Assembly (NCBI GenBank): GCA_964383905.1
Contig: CAYLJO010000084.1
Span: forward strand, 1 to 25,351
Origin: CAYLJO01 sp964383905
GTDB taxonomy: Bacteria; Acidobacteriota; Blastocatellia; Pyrinomonadales; Pyrinomonadaceae
Reading direction: 5' to 3'
DNA length: 25,351 nucleotides
In this document: positions 8,817-15,664 of the stretch, in pieces
Layout of the letters: the number at the start of each line of letters is the position of its first letter
Position numbering within the stretch: position 1 is the stretch's first letter
The notes under the pieces: model-generated
Databases searched by the model: none
What the model was told of the DNA's origin: nothing
What the model saw: the letters and a program-made list of their open reading frames with translations, nothing else
Made by a program: the position numbers and the translations under genes

Positions 8817-8882
8817 GGAAAAAGTAAAAAGGTAAAAGGACAGAAGAGAGAGCAGAACGGCTTTCCGCCTGACTTTTTCCTT
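8815..8882. terminator. Bidirectional terminator between convergent genes
   Basis: The 11-nt arm AAGGAAAAAGT (8815-8825) is perfectly complementary to ACTTTTTCCTT (8872-8882). The A-rich left arm and T-rich right arm give either transcript a U-rich end. The interior contains AGTAAAAAGGTAAAAGG and a small CGG-CTTT-CCG hairpin. It lies exactly between the stops of the converging genes at 8816 and 8900. Confidence 0.55.
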
Positions 8883-8899
8883 CTTCCTTCTGCCTTTAT

Positions 8900-10147
8900 T
8901 TATACTTCCGGTGTCGATTTCTCCGGCGTCGTTTTCTTGGCGCGGGGCGTGGCGGCTTTCTTGGGCGCGCTCTTACGCGGAGCCTTTGCACGACCCTCTT
9001 TCTTCGCACCTTTGGAAGTCGCCGGCTTCGGCTCGCTAACTGATTCGATGATCCCTGAAACAGCCGATGCCGCATCGCTCACGATGCCGCCGACGCCGGA
9101 GGCAACGTCCGAGCCAAACTCCCTGACAGGCGTCGGGACGATTGTTCGCGCCGCTTGCTCGGTAGCGGAGGCTACGGCTGCCGCCACGGCGCGCAACGGC
9201 TGGGCAGTTGGCTCAGGATTTAGAAGCGCGTCCCAGCGGTAACGCGGACGCTCACGCGGTTCTGCGAGTCGTTTAAAGATTAGCTCGGTGACGGCGTTAG
9301 TTACCCACCTGTGGTAAAACTCGCCGACCGAATGCAGGTCGGCATCCGGCGCGGGGTTCATGAAGTCAATGGCGGAGGGCACTCCGCCTTTGATCGCAAA
9401 CTCGACAGTATTGATGTCGTAACCCAGCGCGCGGCAAATTGTGCGCACATCCTTTGTCACGCGTTCGGCCAGCCCCGCCGACAGGTAATTCGGATCGTTA
9501 ATATACTGCTCACCCGACAGATAAGGCTTACGGGGGTCGTAGGGCATGATCATCACCTCTTCCTGCCCGATACAGTAGCAGCGTACGAACTGATCAAAAT
9601 CAATGAACTCCTGCAAAGTCATGCAGAGAGTCCCCGTTTGATCGTACTCCGCCCACAGCTCTTGAAGGGAATTAACGCGCGAAACATTTTTCCACCCGCC
9701 GCCGTCGAATGGCTTCAGAATCGCCGGGAGGCCGACGTAATCCACAATACCCTGCCAGTCGAGCGGGTATTCAAGGTTGCGTAAACTATCACTGGTGATG
9801 CTTTTAATGTAATCTTTCTGCGGCAGCAGGATGGTTTTAGGGATTGCGACGCCGAGCTTGGACGCAAGCGAGTAGTTGAAAAACTTGTCATCCGCCGACC
9901 ACCAGAATGGATTATTGATGATGATTGTCCCTTCGAGCGCGGCCCGTTTCAGGAATGCGCGATAAAAAGGGACCTCGTGCGAGATGCGGTCGATAATGAG
10001 GTCGTAGCGGCGGGGCTCGTCAAAGCGCACCCCACCAACTTTAATAAACTCCGCGACGGTTTCACCTTTGCCGCGCTCATTGACGCGATCAATAAGTGCC
10101 TGCGGAAACGTTTGTTCGCGTCCGACCAGAATACCTATTCGATTCAC
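8900..10147 (-). CDS. ATP-grasp ligase with Lys/Ala/Pro-rich C-terminal tail
   Basis: Protein of 415 aa from GTG at 10147, with AAGGA 10 nt upstream. The RimK/glutathione-synthetase-like ATP-grasp core spans about 1-300. NNPFWWSADDKFFNYSLASK precedes the core; the nucleotide-binding segment is LPAILKPFDGGGWKNV (Lys145), and the metal-binding end is AIDFMNPAPD (Asp261, Asn264). Such enzymes join a carboxylate to an amine via an acyl-phosphate. From about 316 the protein becomes an Ala/Val/Ser helical linker. It ends (373-415) in a basic tail with about a dozen lysines interspersed with Ala, Pro and Thr, like histone H1 or AlgP tails. The substrate is unknown. Confidence 0.8.
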   Translation of the reverse strand: MNRIGILVGREQTFPQALIDRVNERGKGETVAEFIKVGGVRFDEPRRYDLIIDRISHEVPFYRAFLKRAALEGTIIINNPFWWSADDKFFNYSLASKLGVAIPKTILLPQKDYIKSITSDSLRNLEYPLDWQGIVDYVGLPAILKPFDGGGWKNVSRVNSLQELWAEYDQTGTLCMTLQEFIDFDQFVRCYCIGQEEVMIMPYDPRKPYLSGEQYINDPNYLSAGLAERVTKDVRTICRALGYDINTVEFAIKGGVPSAIDFMNPAPDADLHSVGEFYHRWVTNAVTELIFKRLAEPRERPRYRWDALLNPEPTAQPLRAVAAAVASATEQAARTIVPTPVREFGSDVASGVGGIVSDAASAVSGIIESVSEPKPATSKGAKKEGRAKAPRKSAPKKAATPRAKKTTPEKSTPEV

Positions 10148-10203
10148 AACAGGATTTTCCTTTCAAATAAAACTTGGCCCGAGACAGGTAACAGTTAAAA
10201 TAA

Positions 10204-10222
10204 AAGCATCTTCAGTATGCTT
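10204..10222 (-). other. Leader hairpin upstream of the ATP-grasp gene
   Basis: AAGCAT (10204-10209) and ATGCTT (10217-10222) form a 6-bp stem with a 7-nt loop. On the minus strand it is followed by a T-rich run (TTTTATTTT). It lies between the predicted transcription start (about 10249) and the GTG at 10147, so it could be a weak attenuator. Confidence 0.3.
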
Positions 10223-10255
10223 CTCCTTTTAAGCTGACTATCTCGAAAACTATGC

Positions 10256-10284
10256 ACTCTACAATCGCCGTGCCGACTTGTCAA
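10256..10284 (-). promoter_or_regulatory. Strong sigma70-type promoter of the ATP-grasp gene
   Basis: On the minus strand: TTGACA (10279-10284), 17-bp spacer, TAGAGT (10256-10261). This is the best -35/spacing match in the window. The leader is about 100 nt. The 305-bp region 10148-10452 holds this promoter, the leader hairpin and the divergent plus-strand promoter, and no gene. Confidence 0.6.
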
Positions 10285-10369
10285 TGAGTGGCGGGCATCC
10301 GTAAAGCCAACCCCAGCATCAATAATAGCTACCGCACAGGCGGCTAACAGGCGGTTTCTATTCTATTTA

Positions 10370-10378
10370 TGGTACAAT
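10370..10378 (+). promoter_or_regulatory. Extended -10 promoter for the 10453 gene
   Basis: TGG followed directly by TACAAT (10373-10378) fits an extended -10 element (TGn-TATAAT). No good -35 lies upstream, as expected for this class. The predicted start is near 10385, about 68 nt before the GTG. Confidence 0.5.
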
Positions 10379-10452
10379 CTACGCACCGGATGCCCGTACT
10401 TTCCCCGTTTCGACGTGCGCCGAACTGACAATCTCCAAGGAGTATTCCTAAA

Positions 10453-11262
10453 GTGTTTCGACCGTTTATACAGCTCCCCTTCATATTAATGCTGCTGGGC
10501 AGTCCTGGCTTTTTCCTGCGACCCGCTCCGGCGCGCGGCGACGATAAGTCTCCGACGGCCGAACAGGTCGCCGAGTCCGTGATATACATATATGGCGGGC
10601 GCAATATTCTCGCCCAAATCCGCCGCAACGGTGTCGAGCGCGGACGGATCACGCGTGTTGGTGGCGACGGCCGGACGGAAGAATCGACGTACGAGCGCCA
10701 TTTCATACGCGGCGAAAACTCCACGAAAGATAAGGTTCGCCTTGACCAGAAAATGCCGTCAATGGAGTATGCGCTTGTTTATGGGGATGGGCGCACCTGG
10801 GGAATCATCAACGGCTCAGCTTTTACGCCACGGCAGGATGCGACGTTCAGCTTTCTCTCGCAACTCCGGCATGGTGTGGACACGCTGCTGCGTTATAAAG
10901 AGGATGGCTCGACTCTGAGTCTGGTGGGTAAGGAAAAACAGAAGAATTTAGACCTGTACGTTCTTGATCTAACGGATAAGGAGAAACGTCGCACGCGTTA
11001 CTATATCAGCGCCAAGACGTTTCGCGTCCTGTGGCTGGAATACGAGGAAACTCCAACCGAAGGCGGCTCGCCGGTGAAGTATGTGAAGAAGTTTTACGAC
11101 TACCGCGCCGCCCAAGGCACGCTCGTACCCTATCGCACCGTGCTCATGGAAGATGGCAAACAGACGTTGGAGACGCGCATCTCAACCGTCACTTACGGGG
11201 TCAAAATGGACGACGCCCTGTTTCAAAACCCGGAAACGCAGGCCACCGCCGCCCAGCCCTGA
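10453..11262 (+). CDS. Exported protein of LolA/outer-membrane lipoprotein-sorting type
   Basis: Protein of 269 aa from GTG at 10453, with AAGGAG 10 nt upstream. The signal peptide is FRPFIQLPFILMLLG and onward, with a likely cleavage after PAPARG near residue 29. The mature part alternates short beta strands, as in LolA/LolB-like half-barrels that bind lipid chains, and ends near ISTVTYGVKMDDALFQNP, a pattern typical of outer-membrane lipoprotein-sorting-like proteins. No catalytic motif is seen. The assignment is by overall pattern; the ligand is unknown. Confidence 0.65.
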   Translation: MFRPFIQLPFILMLLGSPGFFLRPAPARGDDKSPTAEQVAESVIYIYGGRNILAQIRRNGVERGRITRVGGDGRTEESTYERHFIRGENSTKDKVRLDQKMPSMEYALVYGDGRTWGIINGSAFTPRQDATFSFLSQLRHGVDTLLRYKEDGSTLSLVGKEKQKNLDLYVLDLTDKEKRRTRYYISAKTFRVLWLEYEETPTEGGSPVKYVKKFYDYRAAQGTLVPYRTVLMEDGKQTLETRISTVTYGVKMDDALFQNPETQATAAQP

Positions 11263-11288
11263 ATAATCGAAGTTGGACGTCAAGAGCC

Positions 11289-11305
11289 CGCCCTTAGGTT
11301 GGGCG
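11289..11305 (+). terminator. Weak terminator-like hairpin after the 10453 gene
   Basis: CGCCC (11289-11293) and GGGCG (11301-11305) form a 5-bp GC stem with a 7-nt loop, followed about 11 nt later by the pyrimidine-rich CTGTCTTTCTCCC. It lies 27 nt past the stop codon. The T-run is interrupted, so this is tentative. Confidence 0.3.
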
Positions 11306-11383
11306 ACGGCGCTGTCTTTCTCCCACGTTATATTTTGGAACCCCACCGCTTGATCTGCGTGCAAGACGTGTGGAAGGCCTTCC

Positions 11384-11402
11384 CGTCAATGTATAATTGA
11401 CG
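11384..11402 (+). promoter_or_regulatory. Consensus -10 embedded in a perfect inverted repeat, second ECF operon
   Basis: TATAAT (11392-11397) is a perfect -10, but no good -35 lies 16-18 bp upstream. It sits in the middle of the exact inverted repeat CGTCAAT (11384-11390) / ATTGACG (11396-11402). A dyad covering the -10 is the expected position for a repressor operator. It lies about 60-100 bp upstream of the candidate starts of the sigma gene. Confidence 0.45.
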
Positions 11403-11464
11403 ACCGGAGGGGCTGTCTGGCAAGAGGAGCGCATCACGCCGGCGCTCGTCTTGCGTCGCGATCT

Positions 11465-12136
11465 GTGGTCGCGCACGAGAACCTACCTGCCCTGATGAGT
11501 ACGCTGACCTCTATTGACGCGCTGCGTTTCAGCGCAGCCATGACCCCGACGGTCGCCATCGAATCGCGATCAGATCATGCTTTGCTGGAGGCCACGCGCG
11601 CCGGCGATGAGGAGGCGTTCGCCGAACTGGTGCGGCGTTACCGTAACCAGATCACAAGCTATATTTACCGCATGACCAATGATTACGACGGCGCGGTTGA
11701 TCTTGCCCAGGAGACTTTCGTGCGTGTCTATCGCGCGGCTGATCGTTACCAGACGAATTATGCATTCTCGACATACATCTATCGCATTGCGACGAACCTG
11801 GCGATCAGTGAGTTGCGCAAGCGTCGGCGGCGGCGTGTAGTCTCACTGACGGGCTTTTTTCATGCGGGCGAAAGTGCTCCGCCCCGCGAATTTAATCCAC
11901 CGGACGAGCGCCCGCTGCAGGATGATACGCTCGTCGATGAAGAGCGACGTGAGGCATTGAAAAGAGCCATCGCCACCTTGCCTGACAAGTATCGCGCGCC
12001 GCTGGTGCTGCGCGATGTGGAAGGCAAAAGCTATGAAGAGATCGCGAGTATCCTCCGGACAAGCGAAGGCACAATCAAGTCTCGGATCAGCCGCGCGCGC
12101 AATTTTCTGCGCGACAAGCTGAGGTCCTATTTGTAA
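11465..12136 (+). CDS. ECF (sigma-70 family) RNA polymerase sigma factor
   Basis: ECF sigma factor, 223 aa if GTG at 11465 is used; ATG at 11495 or 11540 is also possible and none has a clear ribosome site. Region 2 includes DGAVDLAQETFVRVYRAAD and YIYRIATNLAISELRKRRRRR. Region 4 includes YRAPLVLRDVEGKSYEEIA and GTIKSRISRARNFLRDKL. The segment between them is acidic and proline-rich (about 128-155). Its anti-sigma gene follows 19 bp downstream. It is related to, but clearly distinct from, the sigma factor at 4342-5004. Confidence 0.9.
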   Translation: MVAHENLPALMSTLTSIDALRFSAAMTPTVAIESRSDHALLEATRAGDEEAFAELVRRYRNQITSYIYRMTNDYDGAVDLAQETFVRVYRAADRYQTNYAFSTYIYRIATNLAISELRKRRRRRVVSLTGFFHAGESAPPREFNPPDERPLQDDTLVDEERREALKRAIATLPDKYRAPLVLRDVEGKSYEEIASILRTSEGTIKSRISRARNFLRDKLRSYL

Positions 12137-12155
12137 CAGGAGCGTTAAGCGGAGT

Positions 12156-13007
12156 ATGAATTGCAGGGGATTCCGCAGGGAGATTGAAGAAGCGGAGGCG
12201 GGCCGGCGCCTCAGTGACGAGGCGCGTTATCATCTGGCGGAGTGTGTATCTTGCCGTACCTTTCACGATGAGCATCATGCGCTCATCCGGCTCATGGGGA
12301 CACTAGAAATGGTTTCTGTGCCGCCGGACTTCGAGTTCCGGTTGCGGTCGCGCCTCTCGACCGCGCCACCGAGCACCGGCCTTCGCCTCCACCGTATCGG
12401 TCGGAGCTTATTAGCTCCGGGCTTTGTGTCAATCGCTCTCGCTGCTTCATTCGCGTTGATTGTTGCCTCAGTACTTTTATTTAAGCCAAACAAGAGGGCG
12501 CAGACCGTAAACACAAGATCATCCGACATTGCTGGCCTGAACCCTCCAACCCACCTTCAATCACAAGGACTCCCCGGTGCGGTGGTTGAACCTTCCCACC
12601 CGTCGCAAAAGCCGAAGGTGCTCGGACACCCGGGCGCTTCCACGCGTAGTCATCTGACCGGGAATCTATCCCGAAATGTTACGGGCCGTATCCTGACCGC
12701 CGGTAAATCCAGCGGTCAGGCGGCTTCTCTTAATGCGGCTAATACTCGTATCAAGTCCGCCGTTTTTAGCGGAAACTCTGCGACCGTTGTTTTGCCAGCC
12801 AGAACACTTACTTCCAACACCGCACCCGATCCCCTGATGACCACGCCGCTCGAGGCATCAGTTCGACCTTCGAAAGTTTGGATTGACGGCCTGCGCAACC
12901 CGGCTCGCTCAAGTACAAACCTCCCGATTATCTTCGGATCACAAAGATTTATTGAGCATGGTGACGCCCGCCGCGCTTTGACACTCTCGCTGAGAGGGAT
13001 GTGGTAG
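12156..13007 (+). CDS. Membrane zinc-finger anti-sigma factor
   Basis: Protein of 283 aa, ATG at 12156 with an AGGAG/GGAG purine stretch upstream. The ZAS motif is Cys3 with His26-x3-Cys30-x2-Cys33, the same spacing as in the anti-sigma at 3202-4023. A transmembrane segment at about 88-109 is followed by a Ser/Thr/Asn-rich, probably periplasmic and disordered region with no recognised domain. Adjacent to and almost certainly co-transcribed with the ECF sigma gene upstream. Confidence 0.82.
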   Translation: MNCRGFRREIEEAEAGRRLSDEARYHLAECVSCRTFHDEHHALIRLMGTLEMVSVPPDFEFRLRSRLSTAPPSTGLRLHRIGRSLLAPGFVSIALAASFALIVASVLLFKPNKRAQTVNTRSSDIAGLNPPTHLQSQGLPGAVVEPSHPSQKPKVLGHPGASTRSHLTGNLSRNVTGRILTAGKSSGQAASLNAANTRIKSAVFSGNSATVVLPARTLTSNTAPDPLMTTPLEASVRPSKVWIDGLRNPARSSTNLPIIFGSQRFIEHGDARRALTLSLRGMW

Positions 13008-13176
13008 GACAGCGCTCCAGGCGGGCAGTGCTTCCCCCGCATCATGAGATCCGTGATCAGGGCCTTCAGACCGAAGGGGTAAAAGTCACCGGCTCCGCGG
13101 GCCTCGCTTGCTTCCCTGTTCCGCCCAGGAGATCCGAGAACCTGGTGCCGGATCGTCCTCATAAATCTGGCGCGTG

Positions 13177-14664
13177 ATGCCGCAACGGCGATACAATCCC
13201 CTCGTCAATAAGGCTTTCGTCGCTCGGCGTGAATCTGTGCTACCCTATGACGCCATTAATGCTCGTTCTATTAATTCACCGGACGGGAAGTCTCCAGGGT
13301 GGATTTCTATGCTGGACAGCGCAGTCTCGCATTATCATGAGTTGCTAACGGAAGGTGATCTGGCCGAATCTTCACGGGCAATGCTCGACGAAGGGCTCGA
13401 ACGCGCCAAACTTACCTTCGGTGGACGCCGGCTCTCGCCCTACTTGCGCCCTCACTTCGTCACCGAAAAAGAGTTCGCGCGTGTCGGCCAGATCTGTGAA
13501 ACGGTCTGGAGCGCGATTCAGAAAGTCAAAGATGCCGCCGTCGAAGATCAATCCCTGCTTGATGAGCTCGGGCTTACACGTACGGAGCGCGAGCTTGTGA
13601 GCATCGATCCCGGTTACCACGAGGTCTCGCCGACTGCGCGCCTCGACTCTTTCCTTACAAAAGAGGCTTATAGCTTTGTCGAGCTCAACGGCGAGAGTCC
13701 CGCCGGGATCGCCTACGTCGATGCGGCTTTTGATATTTTCAAAGATCTGCCGGTGATGCGCCGGTTTGCCGAAAGCTATCATGTGCGACCTCTCTACGGG
13801 CGTCGTCTCTTGCTGGACACGCTTCTCAAGGCGTACCGAGAGTTTCTCGGCCGCGCCCCTGACAAAATTCCGCACATCGCCATCGTCGATTTGAAGGGGA
13901 TGCCGACGCAGAAGGAGTTTGAGCTCTTCAAAGAGTTCTTTGAGCGCGAGGGTTACCCGGCGATCATCTCCTCGCCGGATGAGCTGGAGTGGAAGAACAA
14001 CCGTTTGCGCCAGGGCGGTTTCGAGATTGATATTGTTTACAAGCGTCTGCTGGTCAACGAATATCTTCCGATCATCAAAGACAGCCCGGCGTTGCTTGAG
14101 GCGTATCGCGCGCGCGCGATTTGCATGGTTAATAGTTTCCGCTCAAAGCTGATACACAAAAAGGCTTTATTCGCCGTTCTCACCAACTCTACATACGCGC
14201 ATCTATTTACCGACGAGGAGCGCGACGCCGTCAGCGCGCACGTCCCCTGGACGCGCCGCGTCCGTGCGGAAAAGAGTGAGTATTTAGGCGAGCAGGTTGA
14301 CTTGCTCGAATTCATCGCGGCGCGACGCGACCGCCTCGTGCTCAAGCCGAACGACGATTACGGCGGCCACGGCATCTACATCGGTTGGAATACGGATGAG
14401 ATCGCCTGGGACGAGGCGCTTCACAACGCCCTTGCCAACGGGGACTATCTGGTACAGGAACGCGTGCCGACCGCGCGCGAAGTTTTTCCGGCTTTACTGG
14501 TGGACGGTTCTGTGCAATTTGCCGAGCAGCTCGTTGATCTCGATCCGCTGCTTTTTTACGGAAAAGTGGGCTCGGCCTTTACACGTCTGTCTTATACCGA
14601 ACTGGCCAACGTCACCTCGGGCGGCGGTATGGTGCCGACCTTCATTATCAGTGAAAAAGCATAA
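13177..14664 (+). CDS. Circularly permuted ATP-grasp family protein
   Basis: Protein of about 495 aa from ATG at 13177; the GTG just before it (13174) is equivalent. Neither has a ribosome site, whereas ATG at 13309 is preceded by GGGTGG 6 nt upstream and would give 451 aa, so the first 45 residues are uncertain. The ATP-grasp signature near the C-terminal end is DRLVLKPNDDYGGHGIYIG, with the probable ATP-contacting Lys at residue 390. The end, ANVTSGGGMVPTFIIS, matches the usual close of this family. These proteins are predicted to make amide bonds, often near GCS2-family ligases; one such gene (15665) lies about 1 kb downstream. Confidence 0.75.
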   Translation: MPQRRYNPLVNKAFVARRESVLPYDAINARSINSPDGKSPGWISMLDSAVSHYHELLTEGDLAESSRAMLDEGLERAKLTFGGRRLSPYLRPHFVTEKEFARVGQICETVWSAIQKVKDAAVEDQSLLDELGLTRTERELVSIDPGYHEVSPTARLDSFLTKEAYSFVELNGESPAGIAYVDAAFDIFKDLPVMRRFAESYHVRPLYGRRLLLDTLLKAYREFLGRAPDKIPHIAIVDLKGMPTQKEFELFKEFFEREGYPAIISSPDELEWKNNRLRQGGFEIDIVYKRLLVNEYLPIIKDSPALLEAYRARAICMVNSFRSKLIHKKALFAVLTNSTYAHLFTDEERDAVSAHVPWTRRVRAEKSEYLGEQVDLLEFIAARRDRLVLKPNDDYGGHGIYIGWNTDEIAWDEALHNALANGDYLVQERVPTAREVFPALLVDGSVQFAEQLVDLDPLLFYGKVGSAFTRLSYTELANVTSGGGMVPTFIISEKA

Positions 14665-14696
14665 ATGTTTGCATCCTGGAGCGAGGAGTGTTCGAC

Positions 14697-15032
14697 ATGG
14701 TCGAAGAGTTTGACGCTGATGATAGCTGGATGCAGGACGAACGACGCCAGCATGATCGCACGCGCCTCATAGTCGACGTCTTTTTTAACGGCGCGGATAC
14801 AACCGGCGTCGCGAGCACGAAAGACATCAGCGTCGGCGGCCTTTATATGAACACCAAAACCGTCTTGCCGGAAGGCGCATTGCTCACTTTACGCATACCT
14901 TTCGGCGACGAGCAGGTGGTGGTTAACGCTGAGGTTATATACAGCAATCCGGGGCTTGGCGTCGGCGTCAGTTTTCACGGCCTGTCGGAAAAAGACCGCG
15001 CCTTGATAGAACACGAGTTGCCCACCTCATGA
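14697..15032 (+). CDS. PilZ-domain protein
   Basis: Protein of 111 aa from ATG at 14697, chosen because AGGAG lies 8 nt upstream and overlaps the alternative GTG at 14688. A single PilZ domain fills it. The c-di-GMP-binding features are the arginine-rich RRQHDRTRL near the start and DISVGGLYM about 30 residues later. No enzymatic or membrane part is present, so it is a stand-alone receptor. Its stop codon overlaps the start of the next gene (ATGA), which suggests translational coupling. Confidence 0.82.
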   Translation: MVEEFDADDSWMQDERRQHDRTRLIVDVFFNGADTTGVASTKDISVGGLYMNTKTVLPEGALLTLRIPFGDEQVVVNAEVIYSNPGLGVGVSFHGLSEKDRALIEHELPTS

Positions 15033-15583
15033 TCGCGCCCGAGGGTTCGTCGGGCGCGAGCAGGCTTCGCTGGCGGCGACTTCCGGTGGAGATGCGCAGA
15101 GCACTGGAACATAGGCTCGAGGGATTATACGGGCATCGGCAGGATGAGGCGGCGTTTGATTCGCTTCAGGTTGATAAGCAACAGTCGCTTCTCCTCGTCG
15201 CCCGCCGTTTTCAAGAGCTCGGCCTATGGGGCGACGTACGGCGCGTGGAAAATGTTTACGGCCTAGGGGGCGTCGGTATGGACTTCGCCGCCCGGCCGGC
15301 GCTCAAAACGAAGCTGAGCAGAGATAAAAACTTTACGACGCGCTTCGCCGGTCACCACAACACCTCCGGCGGTTTTATCGAGCGCCGGCGCCGGCGCGCA
15401 TCGCTTCACATCCTTTTTGTGGAGAACGGAGAGTGCCGCTGGGCCGCTCATTTTGATCTTTACAATCCGTTGGCTTGGCCGCTAAATACGTGGCGGCATC
15501 TGCTGTATGAAAAAATTTGTGGCATCACGCCCGACTGGCGAGCGATCGGCGATGAGCTCTGGAATAAGCGCGATAGACTTTGA
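15029..15583 (+). CDS. Uncharacterised basic protein coupled to the PilZ gene
   Basis: Protein of 184 aa not assigned to a family. No signal peptide or membrane segment is visible. It is basic and arginine-rich, with IERRRRR at about 118-124, and ends in a Trp-rich region (CRWAAHFDLYNPLAWPLNTW). The start overlaps the PilZ stop in an ATGA junction, a strong sign of co-translation. A role downstream of the c-di-GMP receptor is possible but rests only on this coupling. Confidence 0.65.
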   Translation: MIAPEGSSGASRLRWRRLPVEMRRALEHRLEGLYGHRQDEAAFDSLQVDKQQSLLLVARRFQELGLWGDVRRVENVYGLGGVGMDFAARPALKTKLSRDKNFTTRFAGHHNTSGGFIERRRRRASLHILFVENGECRWAAHFDLYNPLAWPLNTWRHLLYEKICGITPDWRAIGDELWNKRDRL

Positions 15584-15601
15584 GGGAATTTCACATCATA
15601 A

Positions 15602-15636
15602 GAGGGAAGAGCCCCTCGCGCCTTTCCGTATATAAT
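15602..15636 (+). promoter_or_regulatory. Hairpin and -10 element upstream of the carboxylate-amine ligase
   Basis: A 5-bp hairpin GAGGG/CCCTC (15602-15606, 15613-15617) may end the upstream transcript. A perfect TATAAT follows at 15631-15636, without a good -35. It lies 29 bp before the ATG at 15665, so the ligase may have its own promoter. Confidence 0.35.
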
Positions 15637-15664
15637 CATCACGGAGACTCCTGAAGGGGGATAT

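Noticed and set aside
11337..11360. GGAACC as an ECF-type -35 for self-activation of the second sigma operon
   Set aside because: GGAACC is present at 11337-11342, but no convincing ECF -10 lies 16-17 bp downstream; the perfect TATAAT further on is a better promoter candidate.
12716..13162. 148-codon minus-strand ORF over the end of the anti-sigma gene
   Set aside because: Antisense shadow over the anti-sigma gene's 3' end, with no family resemblance.
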